Source: Tubiluchus corallicola (taxonomy: Eukaryota > Priapulida > Priapulimorpha > Priapulimorphida > Tubiluchidae). Taken from it: a stretch of 64,000 bases of DNA. The translations under genes and the position numbers were made by a program. Shown here piece after piece: positions 11,356 to 24,200 of the stretch. How positions within the stretch are numbered: the first letter of the stretch is position 1; each line of letters begins with the position of its first letter. The stretch lies in contig JAQGDQ010000205.1 in assembly GCA_030141605.1 (NCBI GenBank), positions 64,001-128,000 on the forward strand. Direction: 5' to 3'. Under the pieces are notes generated by a model. It saw only the letters and a list, made by a program, of their open reading frames with translations, made no database searches and was not told the origin of the DNA.

Positions 11356-11681
11356 GTTTATGACAGTGGTTCCCAAACTGCGAGTCATGACGCGCAAAAG
11401 GGCCATGAGCCTTTTTCTGGGGGTCATGGAGGGTCCAACTGTATGTACATTCTGCTCGCCGGATGCTTGTATCAAAAAACAAATACATCCTTCACATTAA
11501 AATACATGATTAAATCTGTCCTTGTTAATAAAAATTAATAAACAATAGTAAAAATTCTTTTGTCATTGCTTTCTCATTTGCTGTCATTTGTCAAATGCTT
11601 ATAAAGATGCGGGTCATAATAGATTTGGCACTACTGAAAGGGGTCACGTATTGGAAAAGCTTGGGAAACACTGGTTTGTGA
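11356..11681. mobile_element. Non-autonomous hAT element (MITE) with 8-bp target duplication
   Basis: The element proper is 11364-11673 (310 bp). Its ends are CAGTGGTTCCCAAACT and the reverse complement of CAGTGTTTCCCAAGCT, a typical hAT terminal inverted repeat. The flanks GTTTATGA (11356-11363) and GTTTGTGA (11674-11681) are an 8-bp target duplication with one mismatch. No transposase is encoded. The same end sequence recurs at 46721-47060. Confidence 0.85.
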
Positions 11682-12066
11682 GATAAGAAATATTGATTTT
11701 TTTGCTTTTAAAGTGTATCTCAATAGTTTTACTTATTTCCTATGCCATTGTTTTATTTAACAATGATTCGCTTAGTGATATATTTTGTTAAAATACATTC
11801 ATATCTTTATGTGCAAACCTCCTGTAATTCATCTTATTAACTTCTCTCAGTTATGAAAATAAACTGTGACACTTAACTAGATTTCACTTTAAATAGCATT
11901 AACCAACAAGGAAGTGCACATGTAAGCTGTCCAACATAACAAATTAATCAACATAAAGAAAAACTGGAAACTGGAGAAAAGGCAAATCTAACTACAAAAA
12001 GAAACATACTTAACAAAACACCTACAAATTGTCATGTCTAGAGCTGAAAATATACTTTTCTGTCAT

Positions 12067-12072
12067 TTTAAT
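12067..12072 (-). terminator. Candidate MIPEP polyadenylation signal
   Basis: On the minus strand ATTAAA lies about 190 nt after the MIPEP stop codon in AT-rich DNA. It is a common variant hexamer. No downstream element was examined beyond base composition. Confidence 0.3.
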
Positions 12073-12261
12073 TATAAAACGCTTATTTTAAAATCAAGTT
12101 AACCATCACTCACACCTTGATTGTCTACAATATTTAAAAACACATCAGTTTGGCAAGATGTAACAATGCAAAAAGTTACTTACAAACTATACAAATACTT
12201 CTATAGAAAATTTGCTGCTATAATACATAGCATTACCCAATTAAGTAGCAAGTGGCAGCTG

Positions 12262-15200
12262 TCATCTGTGAGATCTGAAATCATCGGTAAGTGACTTCAC
12301 CAGGTCTGATGTAGTTAGTCTCTTGTTTAACATACCTGAATAATAATCATGAAATTATTACACCAATCAAAAAAATGTAAACTATCTATCGAATAACGTG
12401 AATACCAATTGGAAATAAAAAAATGAATAAAACAGATCAGATATGACTATTGAAAAAGTAAAATTTAGTTTTTGACAAGATGTCGTTGCTGTACTATATT
12501 ACTTTACAACCAACAGAAAAAACTTGTAATTGGGTGCTAAAATCTGTTCGCAAGGATCAAGTTAAAGATCCATTTTATATGAGACTTTCGTTCTTCACTA
12601 CATAAAGGTGCATATCTCAGTTGTTGCAATTTTAATTTGAAATATTTACTCATTAAAAACAGTTTTCAGTATATAAAATTGCTTCACACTTTGCTGTCAT
12701 ACCTGCACCTTTCCAGATAAATTAACTATCTGAATTTCAAATTTGAATTAAAAGTTATTTTTTCTCCATCAATAACCACTTCCACTCTGTAAGGGTGCAA
12801 TAGTTAAATAGTCTACATGTAAACAGGGCCTAATTGCTAGTAATAAATGAAAAGGAAAAAGGATATGAGAGGACCAAAGGGTCATCAAGTCAGCCATCCT
12901 TTTAACATGTTAAAATTAAATGATCACAGGCTGCACTAGACAGTAATGAAGTACAGACTATAAATCAATTTGACCAGCTTGATTTCCTAAATTAGTGTTT
13001 TAAAAAAACTGAGGTAACTAACATATAATTTTATGTATATTTGCAGTTAAGTTGATAAATAAATGAATGTTTAATTTAACAATATTAAAATATATTATGT
13101 TACAGTGACAGAAAACAAACACTAAGTATAGCTTAACCAGTAATATGCAATCTTTAGTAATCTTCATCAAATAAGTCTGAGAGCATTGTTATTAAAATAT
13201 AGCAGTAACGATAAAATAAACCCATCATTTTTAATTTTTTAAAACAGAGAAAACGTAATTTATTAATTATTTGTAATAGATATGATGCTTTATTACTACC
13301 TAATGGCATTCTTCACAGCCAAGAAAACAACTGTGAAGAATTTAGGTACTGTGATAAGCATATAAGTTCAACCAATAACAATTATACATCATATTTTGCC
13401 TGTACTTTCATTTACAAAGCATAATAAACTGTCAAGTTGAAATAATACAATGAAGTACAAGAAATTCAGTGATTATTCACACCTTCAACTAAACTCCTTG
13501 GTGGCTTTCCACCGCCATGAGCCAAAACTTCTCTTCTGTACACTTCCCCCATTTCCCTGGAAGAAAATGAAAAAAAAAATACAAAACAGTTTGGTCTTGA
13601 ACTAGAAACCTCAGAGTTTCAAACTCCAGCACAATTAATCAGTTTCCAAATCTATATTAATAACTCTTCGGTCCATGTAGCATATTTAAATTTTAGTGAA
13701 CGAACATCAGAATAATCACTAGAAATTACTAGCTAACCATAATTTTCTAGGACGGGGTGGAACAGAATGACCTGGGATATTAGTGAATTATATGTAATTA
13801 TAAACTCAAGCATACAAAAGACAGAATAAATCACGTTATATGCTTATTTTTGCCACTAATTAATAATATTAAAATTAGGATGAATTATGAATCCGGTTAT
13901 AAAACTGTAAAATCAAAGAAATTCTCACCTGTTAAATGGGTCATCAAGAAAACAATCGTGCCAGATTTTTGAAGCTACCGCTCTTGACATGAGGTAGGCA
14001 TAGTACTTTGCTCCATAACCAACAAGATGAGCAAATCTTAAGTGCCAAGTCTAGAAATAAAACGCAAAGCACAATGTGCTTTTACATAGAATCATATCAA
14101 ATCACACAATAAACTTTTGATTCACTTATCAAATTATATCACCAGGATAAAAATTGTCTAATTTCAGAAACTGCCGTTTTACTAGAGGTTTTTTTTACAA
14201 ACAATTAAAAAAATATTCTTGAAAGAAAATATAAAACAGCAAAAAAGGCAATTCTAGCAAAATCCATGTGGGTAGATTCATCTAAAATTTTACAATCCAC
14301 TAGATTGTTTTTCAAATTAATGAATCACAGAAACAAGTTTTTGTGTTTTAATTTTGTCAGCCATCATGCAGTCCAATGGCGTGCAGAAGTTTGATGATGC
14401 CTGGGTCCCAACTCCTTGCCTGTATGCCCCTAGGACTCAAGCAGGGGGCCTATAAGGCCTATTACTGAGAAATGTGAGAAAAGAAAACATTTTAAATATG
14501 TAAAAACAGATGAAATGTGAAATAAACACTTTATTCAAATTAAATATAAATCTGCCCCATTTATTAAATTCAGCTGCCCTAATGAGATCTCCTGTCAGAA
14601 AAAATTTGAACTACTTCATTCTTTACATCAACTGTGAGGAATTCCATTTCAATGCTGATTGAAGCCAGGTTGGTCAGTCGCTCTTGGGACATGGAAGCCC
14701 TCAGATGTGTTCTTATTGATTTCAGTTTAGTGACCTTTCACAACTTGCAATTGAAAATACAATGGTAAACTGTAAACTGTATGCAACGCACATTATCTTA
14801 ATCTACTTACGCTACTTTATATAATCTCAAATGGCATTATTTAGATGTAACAGATTTTCTACTCCGGTTTCACATTCACACCAGCTTGTGGTACTGTAGG
14901 GTGCTTGTACAACAAAGTTAGCGGGACAATTTCAAATTTCAAAAACTAGACTTTTATTTTGTTCTTTGATTGGATGCCCAGGGCCATAGCACCCTCTGCC
15001 CAGCCCATGCACGCTATTGATACAGTCATACTTAAAAAGCATTCATACAGTCGTTTAAACACAGTCAATAATTATAAACACTTACAGTATTAGGAACATG
15101 AGGTAGACAATAATACTTGTTCTGTGTCTCAGCTAAAATCTCAGTTAGTCCTGGTTCTAATGGATGTTTACCATGAAAACGTTGGTCTAATATAGAATAG

Positions 15201-18200
15201 AATATCTGAAATAAGAATTATTACTGTCAAGCTCATTAGTGTTACAAACTGATCTCATTTCATGTGATCGATTACCTACTTCTATATAGTCATACCAGTA
15301 TAAGATCAGAGCAATTCACTTTCAACGGAATAAACAAAAACTAATAATGACTGCAAAATTATTATTCCCATTAATTGCTAAGCAAACAACAACCAATCCT
15401 GTCAATGTTTACAGTTTGCAAAGTAGATGTTTGTATATTGAAGCTACACTTACTTTTACAAATCTTATACACAAAAAAATATCATCACTATTCAAATACA
15501 TCTTTTTTCGTACGATATTTACCAAAGGATATATAAGCGTTTTACATTCTGTAAAACAAACAGGAAAAACTAAGATAAATTTTAAAAGACCATTACCTGC
15601 AACTGACATTCACAAGCATTAAACATGTATTTTGAAGTACACAAGCTCGTCAACATGTGCTCAGGTATTGTTTTACCTGTCTTGTAATGCCTGGCAAAGC
15701 TTCTCAACACCTGTATGGACATAAATAGAAGTACGAAGCATTATAAAAAAGAACTCAGTCTTGAGGTAAGTGGAATAGCCAAGTTGTTGTGAAGTTAATC
15801 ATCACAGGTCTGTAGACTGGCTGGATGGGTGGCCACCAGAAAAACATCTTATGGGTAGTGTTTGCAGCTAGGGCATATCTGCAGATTCATTGTTTCTTTT
15901 TAGACTATCTTTACCGGCTCTAGCCAGGAGAGTTTCAAACTACATAAAAAGGATTTAAAGAAAAACAAGATGATTTTTATAACTACCTCATTTTGAAGTA
16001 CAGTAAGAAATACATTTTAACAACTGTTTTACAATCTAAGAGTTTCTGATTCTGTTTCTGACTTAATTAATGATGAATGAGCAAAAGTAATGATGACATC
16101 ACAACAGAACATAATTTTTAACAGCACAAATATTCCATGAGCTCGGTGTCCATGTTTGGAAAAGCGAAAACTGAAGTACAACGCTACTGTACAACATATA
16201 CACTTTTATACAAAACCTGGCAAATTCTAAGTTTAAAATTCAAATTTGAAGTTTACTGCTGTGTTCACGCAAAAGCTCTCGAACACGTGCACTATGTCAC
16301 AAATGAACAACTCTGAATTGAGAGGTACAATGCCTATTTTTCGTGCAACGTGTTTCTGAGATGCAAGCTTTAGTGCCTATTTAATGGTAAAATGGTGAAC
16401 TGCAGCTAACAACAAAGAGCTAGCAGTTTAAATTACGTTTCTGTGGTAACAATTCTTCCACGTAAGCAGTCATTCTTGAAAAAAATAGTACATTCCATTT
16501 CAATATAAGACTGGATCCAGTTTTCCTTTAACCCACTAAAATAACAACAAATTTATCTAACGTATTGAAAACGGTATCATAAACAAGCAATTTTAGAGTA
16601 AACGACTCAGTGTATTGCACTTGCACAATTTCCACCTCAAATGTCATTTTTGATTTTAATTCTTGCATCAAATTAAATAAGTATTCTGGAAAAATATTTA
16701 CTCTTGGATCAGATGCAAAGTACTCCATTAAGACTGACGGAACTTCAGCAAAGTCTGTTGAACATCGAGTACCTGTAAAACAACTTCATTATTCTTAGTC
16801 AAAAACAAAAAATGAATTGTAGCTAATTGAGATATATATAATACAGTAAAAATACTCTATCTATGCCAGTCCTTCATCAGGCTGATCTAATCTTGAATAA
16901 AGGGTTAAACAATTGAAAACTGTGATTCAAATTGTCCAAATCAAATCATTATAAACAATGCTTAATAAATTGTTTTTTAATATACAATGGCTTTAAAAAT
17001 ACATAATACTTGGAAAAACTGTGTTCTTACAATTCTTACCTTAGGAACTTTATGACTTTTCTTCACTTTACAAATTTGATTAAATACTTTTCTGACAAAA
17101 TCAGTATAACATTTTAATTTTGAGTATTAATACAATTTCTTCAGGAGCAAAATTTTAAAAATAATGAAACTAACCAACAGCTTAAATTTTATTCACCTGT
17201 TACGTGTTGATATTTTGTACGACCCAGCATGGAATGCATGGCATGACCCATCTCATGAAACAAGTTCTCCATCATTCCAGGAGTGAGAAGGGACGGGGCT
17301 GTCCAAGATGGTGCAGGAAGATTCAACAAAATCACCACAATTGGCATCTGAATTAAAACGAGAATTATATCTCACACACTACGAAAAATAATAAATTGAA
17401 AATTGTTTATTTATATTTCTGTTAATGCAGTCTCCATTAATGAGGTTTGTGTTTGTTTGCACAGCTTACAATCCATAGAAGTAAAAATATAAAAAAACAA
17501 TATAAAAAATAAACAACAGCCTAATTAATATTACACAAAAGCAAGGTTGTAAAACTTGATTACAATTAAAAGAAAATAAAATACATTGTAACTAAAGACT
17601 ATTTATAAGAAATTACGCGAGTTTCTTTTAAATATTTCAAATTTTGTAATTAATTCGGTTTTAATTGAATACTGATTGTAAGGCTAACTTGCCCTGACTA
17701 TAAAACAGAATTACATTTTGCAGTAGGAATAAAAAGTATATTTGACTGTCTAGTGGTCCGAGAGATCATATTACAATTGAAATTTACCTGATATACATGT
17801 AAGTTGGGTGTTTAGTGATTAAGATTTTGTCAGTAAGCAAACATCAGCAAATATAGCTAATTCTTTAGCAAATAAACATTTCAAATTTATAATCACGTCA
17901 GATACTGAAACAAATGCCAGATATGTAGTGTGTATTTTCACAAAGTCGGCAATAACCCTGTCTAGCTTAACAGCACATCATAGTCCCACTTCACAACACA
18001 TTATGGTCCCACTTCACAACACATCATGGTCCCACTTAACAACACATCACTGTCCCACTTAACAACACATCATGGTCCCACTTCACAACACATCATGGTC
18101 CCACTCCACAACACCTCATGGTCCCACTTAACAACACATCATGGTCCTACTCCACAACACATCATGGTCCCACTCCACAATACATCATGGTCCCACTTCA

Positions 18201-21200
18201 CAACACATCATGGTCCCACTTCACAACACATCATGGTCCCACTTAACAACACATCACTGTCCCACTTAACAAAACATCATGGTCCCACTTCACAACACAT
18301 CATGGTCCCACTCCACAACACCTCATGGTCCCACTTAACAACACATCATGGTCCCACTCCACAACACATCATGGTCCCACTTCACAACACATCATGGTCC
18401 CACTTCACAACACATCATGGTCCCAGAAACTAATTAAAGAGGTGCAAATAAGTAAGTACAGCAGCTATTTACACATAAAGTACAGCAGTATTATGAAAAC
18501 AAATGTAAGGGAATTGAGCAGTTCACTGATCGAGGATGTTTACCAGCTACTGCAGTCGAAATGTTTAAACTGGAAACTTTGGATTCTACAGTGCTCCCCT
18601 GGAATGCATTACGAAAACAAGTGGTTTTGGTTGAGCACATAAATAAATTCAAAAATCGACTTGTTAAATGCTGGGCTGCCTATTGCCACTCTACACGTTC
18701 ACAGGAGCTTTATGGAGCCTTTTGCATACCGTAAGATCCATGACTACTGTTTGCTGCCACTGTTCCTGCTAACACGGTGGCTTCTTTAAATTATGTTTAT
18801 TAGTAGCTGATACCGATGTTTTTGGTGTGATAAAATGAGCAACCTAAAGTAAATGGTAAACGACTGCCATCTGCAGAGATGACAAATGGCAAATGAAAGT
18901 TTTTATGCTTTATTTTTATTGTTATAATAATAGAAAACATACAAATCCGTTTCGTTTGTATGCTTTACTTTACGATAAATATGTTTTTTTTACCTGATAA
19001 GTACCATCCTCAAGACGACGACCACCCTGTATTGTGAAGTGACAGTCTTGTTGAGGTTTTCCCATCCGTTCAAAAAAGTCGCAGTATATGTAACCAAGCA
19101 CTCCTTCTTCATCAACTACTGCCTATTAGATCAACATCTCAATAAAATTGTAATTTCACTGACTCTGTATTAAATTACTAACTGTAACATCAAGATTATC
19201 AACATCAACATCAATATTAATGTAACAATTCCTAAATTTTAAACAGCTATAGACGTTAATATGAACTATATGCTCAGATTGGCTCATCTATTATAGAGAC
19301 AGCAGTTTCTCCATCTCTTCTGTTACTGAACTGCTTCTCTAGTTATTCTGGCAATGCCGTCTAATACAGAACTTTTACACTCGATCTATTTCTTTCCGCA
19401 TTCTCACGTAATGTTTTACAATCAAAAGAAAGCAGTACTGATATGCAATGCCTCTCTGTCTAGCACCAAAGTACCATAAATTTTAGCCATATATACCTCA
19501 TTAATACATTTATAAATACAGTGTTGTTTTTCTGACAATGTAAATGCAAAATGAAGTGAGTGGTGAACATGACAACTAGGATTAGACATATACGTACATA
19601 CATATAATAAATTTTATTAGGCAATGCCAATATACCTCTGTGCAGGTCCCACAAAATACCACGAAAATGGTTTTATCGCACAATCATCATACTGAGTATG
19701 ATATGCAAAAAATGTATATTATTGATGATAATTGCATTACAAATGCTTAAAGTACAATACACTCATATCTTGGTTTGCCAGACAAAAGCAGGGAGACGTC
19801 GGTCCGAACTTGCCAATTGTCCGTATTTACTAATACAGTAACTGCTGTGTGTTAGACTCATGGTAATGTAGAATCAATCGCCTAATTGTCTCAAAAACGT
19901 CTAGTACAGGCTGTTCTTATGCAAAAGTACATAAAAACTGTCAGCAACTGACTCAAATAAGTCCGCTAATTCTATATTTTTATACATAAAGATATACAGG
20001 TGGTCACACTGATGTAATGATGCAAATAAGGTGATAGTCCGCCAACTAACGGACTGTGTCCGTAGTATGCGGGACTTTTAACGGTTCAGACATTGTCTGA
20101 TTCTTTGGATATCTGTAAAAGCGAGGTCCAGCAAACTGAGATATGAGTGTACGTTTGTTTTAAGCGAAAGAATACAGGACAGGTGTAAGTGGATGAACAT
20201 ATAAATATCTGAAAAAAACGAAAACAAAAATGTGGCAATAAAGAAGAAGCCTACCCATGAAATGGTACCACTTACCAACTTATAAACATCGTCTGACCAG
20301 ACCTCTTCCTGCTGTAGATCCTCATTTCGCAGTGTGACATTGTACAACTCTTGGAACAAATTATTTAAACCTTCCATGCATGCACCCAAAGAGAAATATG
20401 ATGCAAATTCCATCTGATCCACATTATACCTATAAAATAACACTTGTTTTCTCAAGACTGCATCATGTGAAATAGCTTTCAACTTTTGCTTAACTGTAGC
20501 AAAAACTATGATGCATTGGGACCTAAAGCAATTTTATTGCAGGCACAATTTTCTTCAGGTCTGCTTATTCATTACTATTCATTGCTATTTGGCTTTTGTA
20601 AATACACAATTAGTACTTAACTTGCTGTATCCATTTGTTTACTGGTCTGTTTATTCATTACCTATTTGGCGTCTGTTAACTACTTAATTAGTGCATAATA
20701 GGTTCCGCCTATATATACTGCTTGTATGTTTGTAAATTTATCGCTGATGATGACAGCAATACCTGGTTGAAACATTTTGCATGATTTTAACCTTAAACTC
20801 AATGTAAAAGTTTTTAATAGAGTTGTGTTATTTTTAACTAAAGCAATTTATTTCCGCCAAATTAAGCCTTAGATAAGCTTAAATCTAAAAGCAAATACTT
20901 TAAATGCAAATAAAATTGTTTGCAAAGCGATATTTTTGTGACATATTATTCTAAGTGAATTGCACAAGCCCTAAATAAATGATTATAAGCCGAATAATTA
21001 AATTATTTGTTTGCAGCAAGGAGAGAGCAATTACAGTGCAATTTTGGTAATTTATACACTTCCAATGTCCTATCAGTCAACATTAACTCCATGAATCCAT
21101 GCCACAAAATCTGCATCATGTTGTCTGGCAATGCGTTATTTAATTATGAGCAAAATGTTATTGTATTTAACTTAGTTCAGAGTTTTATTGGTACTATTAA

Positions 21201-24200
21201 AAGACTTTCCACTGATTGACTGCATCAACCTTCCTTCCTTTCTCTTATTTTTTATTTCAATCTATCCTACATGTTCCTTTCATCTTCCTCCTGATTTTGT
21301 TGTTGTTAAATTATTTTAACTTATAATTGTAATTCTGTATCTTGTGTCAATGATTATGCAAATAGCCGAGGCATATTATCAGCTTAATTGCTGTTTGCCA
21401 AAGATTATTTTCAGTTGAAAAATAAAAATATGTTTTGTAAAAAAACTAAATTATGTAATGGTGGATGAAAACAACACTATTTCTAGGCTGAACGATGACA
21501 ATATGTTTTCACAATTTACATTTAAACACTTTTGATGTTAAGCCAGCAAACCACATTTCAACGAACACTTGTTGAACAATAAAGAGACAAAAGTGATGCC
21601 TTTCATTTGCTAATCCCCCACACATATGGTGGCACATAGCATTATCCAGCCAGTCAGCAAATTACTGTAATTTACATGCCTGAAAATTATTGCATCAGGC
21701 TTTCATTATAAGTAAAACAAATTTGTTTCAAAATTTTCTTACAACAGTGTTCACTCACACTTCGTGTTTGGCCATTGCAGTATAAAAAGGAATATCCCAT
21801 GGATGAAGTGTTTCTGCAGATCCAGTCTTACTGGCTTTGTACTCCCTGATATATTTCAGATCCTTTTCCGCTTCCGGGCTAACACGATCAGCTAATGACT
21901 CTAGGAACTCCATGATCATTTCTACAGAATGTAAGATAAAAGTGATGTCAAACAGTAAAATGAATCTTCACAACATAATACTAGCATAAACATTTTTTAA
22001 CTTCTTCAGGACAGCATCACTTTTCTGTTACTGTACGAGCACAGACAAAACTAAATGATTACAAATTAGGTACTGTTCTATTCTAGTGAATCTTGGATAT
22101 TTAATCACGTTATTTGTTTAAGCATTTTTATGCAATTTAATTTGATAAAATTATTACACCCTTTTCAGGAACTCCAAATTCAATCTGTCAGTAAATAATC
22201 TTCATTCTATGCATAACAGTAGCCAGCTAACTTAATCATGTCTTTCTCAAGACTGTTTTCAGTCTTTAAAATAGATCAGATTCAGTGCGTATTTGACGTT
22301 TTATTTGTAAAATATGTATTTTTATTGTAAAATTACTGTGACTACAGACATTTTGTAATTAAATAAAGTATCTTTTTAATTATTATCATCATCACCATTA
22401 TTATTAATATAGTTAACATTATCATAATTACTACTGCTACTGCTGCTGCCACCACTGCCGCCGCCGCCACCACCAACACCACCACCACCACCACTAATAC
22501 TACTACTACTACAACAACAACTACTACTTACTACTACTTTACCGGGATTTTCTCCCATAGTTCCTCTTGTTGCTCTGTGTGCATAAGAGGGAAAACCACA
22601 CAGCTCTGACAGTTTATTACGACTTTTAAGGAGATTAATAAGTCTCGTCTCCTGTTGGTTGTCTTTATGAAAATACAGCCTGTATGCTGCTTCTCGGATC
22701 TGCAAATATAAGCAGGTAACTAATGAAAGAATGCTGATATTATTGCTTTGATGATTAGGACAAATGGGCAAGATATGAAGTCAGCTGCATTAAAAAAATG
22801 ACGACTGTTTACAACTTGCATTTGGATCAGAAATGGCAAGTTAAACTAATTTAAAACTGTAAGAAATGCTTGAATGAAACAAAGTAGAATGAATTCAGAC
22901 CCAAATTTACAAAGTAGTCTTTCATTAATAACACTATGGAGCTGAAAATAAAAGAACTGGTGCCACAAACGTTCACAATACCTAGAAAAATGATGTTAAG
23001 GTACGTTGAAATTGTAGGTAGGTAAAGGCACGGATATAAACTATCATTCAATGATTAGAACACACATATCAACAGATTTTTGTGCCCTTTTCTATGTGTA
23101 TTTATTGACAAGTGAAAAACACTACTTATAAAAGTTAAAGAAAAGTGCCAAGTTTTGAGCCTTTTAAAATGAAAGAAAAGCAGTACCATATCATTTGGAT
23201 TTTCACCATGTGTTCCAGCTATAATAATGCTGTCACCTTGCTGAGGAAAACTAAACAAAAACAAACAAACAAACAAGCCATTTTTAAACAGCCACAATAG
23301 CCACAAAATATTTTTTTGTGAAAACAGCAAATCTTCTATAAACTATCTGCATAAATGAGACCTTTATTTTGTCAATTTTTTTCAGTCAACCAGATTTGTT
23401 AAAAGTTCAAATGTACAAAAACGACAAATTTGCAGTAAAAAGTGCCATAAAATTTCTATCCACAGATAACACTAGCGTCTGCGGAAATAATAACTAACAA
23501 TCACTATTACTGAATTTTGAGTTTCCTTACCAACTCCTGAACTCAACTGGAAGACTTTCACGGTTTACCACAGTTGGTTGTTGAGTTCCTTCCATAAACG
23601 ATGCACCTATCTTTAATATATTCTCATTCAACAACACCACCTTTTGTCGCTAAAATAAAACAAAAAATGATAATTTGGAAATCTGCACACTCACAGGCAT
23701 TCGCATTGTATCTGTTTCTGCAAAAACAACAACTAAAGAACATGTCAATGAAGCTTAAATGCAAAACTAGTAGATCCAGATGAGTAATTCTTTGTCAACT
23801 ATATTTCAAGTCTGGGTTGAAGTCTGACCAGACTTTTGGTGAAAAAATGTAACTCTTATCATCAACATTCACAGTTTTCTAAAGAAATACATGTTGGCCT
23901 GGAGAATTTAGGTATGTGTACGTTTATTCTACTTTTTATATCCAATTTACATTAGCAAATTTAAACTTTACTGAGACAGTCTATTCAACCACAATGCCCA
24001 GACTCAGACCGGGATTGTGCAAGGTAATGCAACCATTATCGTTTGTTCTAATTCAAACTAACAAGCAGAAAAGGACATTTATCAACAATCAAACTCCTAA
24101 GTCGCTACCCCTTTTTCATGCACCCCCGACACTTTTTTATGCATATTTTCTATCGCAGCTGTTAATTAACTATAGCACTTATTGTTTATCTTGTAATTCT

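Larger units (their letters stand above)
10016..12261. other. Integrin 3' flank and intergenic DNA before MIPEP
   Basis: Holds the likely integrin 3' UTR with a long hairpin (10218-10311), a possible AATAAA near 10871, a hAT MITE (11364-11673) and the MIPEP 3' UTR on the minus strand down to about 12060. No gene is recognised. The two short frames at 10394-10751 are AT-rich and look like noise. Confidence 0.5.

Noticed and set aside
16528-16728. 66-codon minus frame starting [10 protein letters not shown]
   Set aside because: MIPEP exon 13 read through its donor at 16701 into the intron; the later exon supplies VLRSFARHY as the family requires.
17972-18425. CRISPR-like array
   Set aside because: Units are contiguous without spacers and the DNA is clearly animal.
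18026-18642. 135- and 105-codon frames with a 23-residue repeat ([11 protein letters not shown]-like)
   Set aside because: Product of the 23-bp minisatellite read through three successive phases; intronic to MIPEP.
22376-22771. 131-codon frame with a poly-Ser/Gly tail
   Set aside because: The first part is MIPEP exon 8; the tail is intronic trinucleotide repeat after a good donor.
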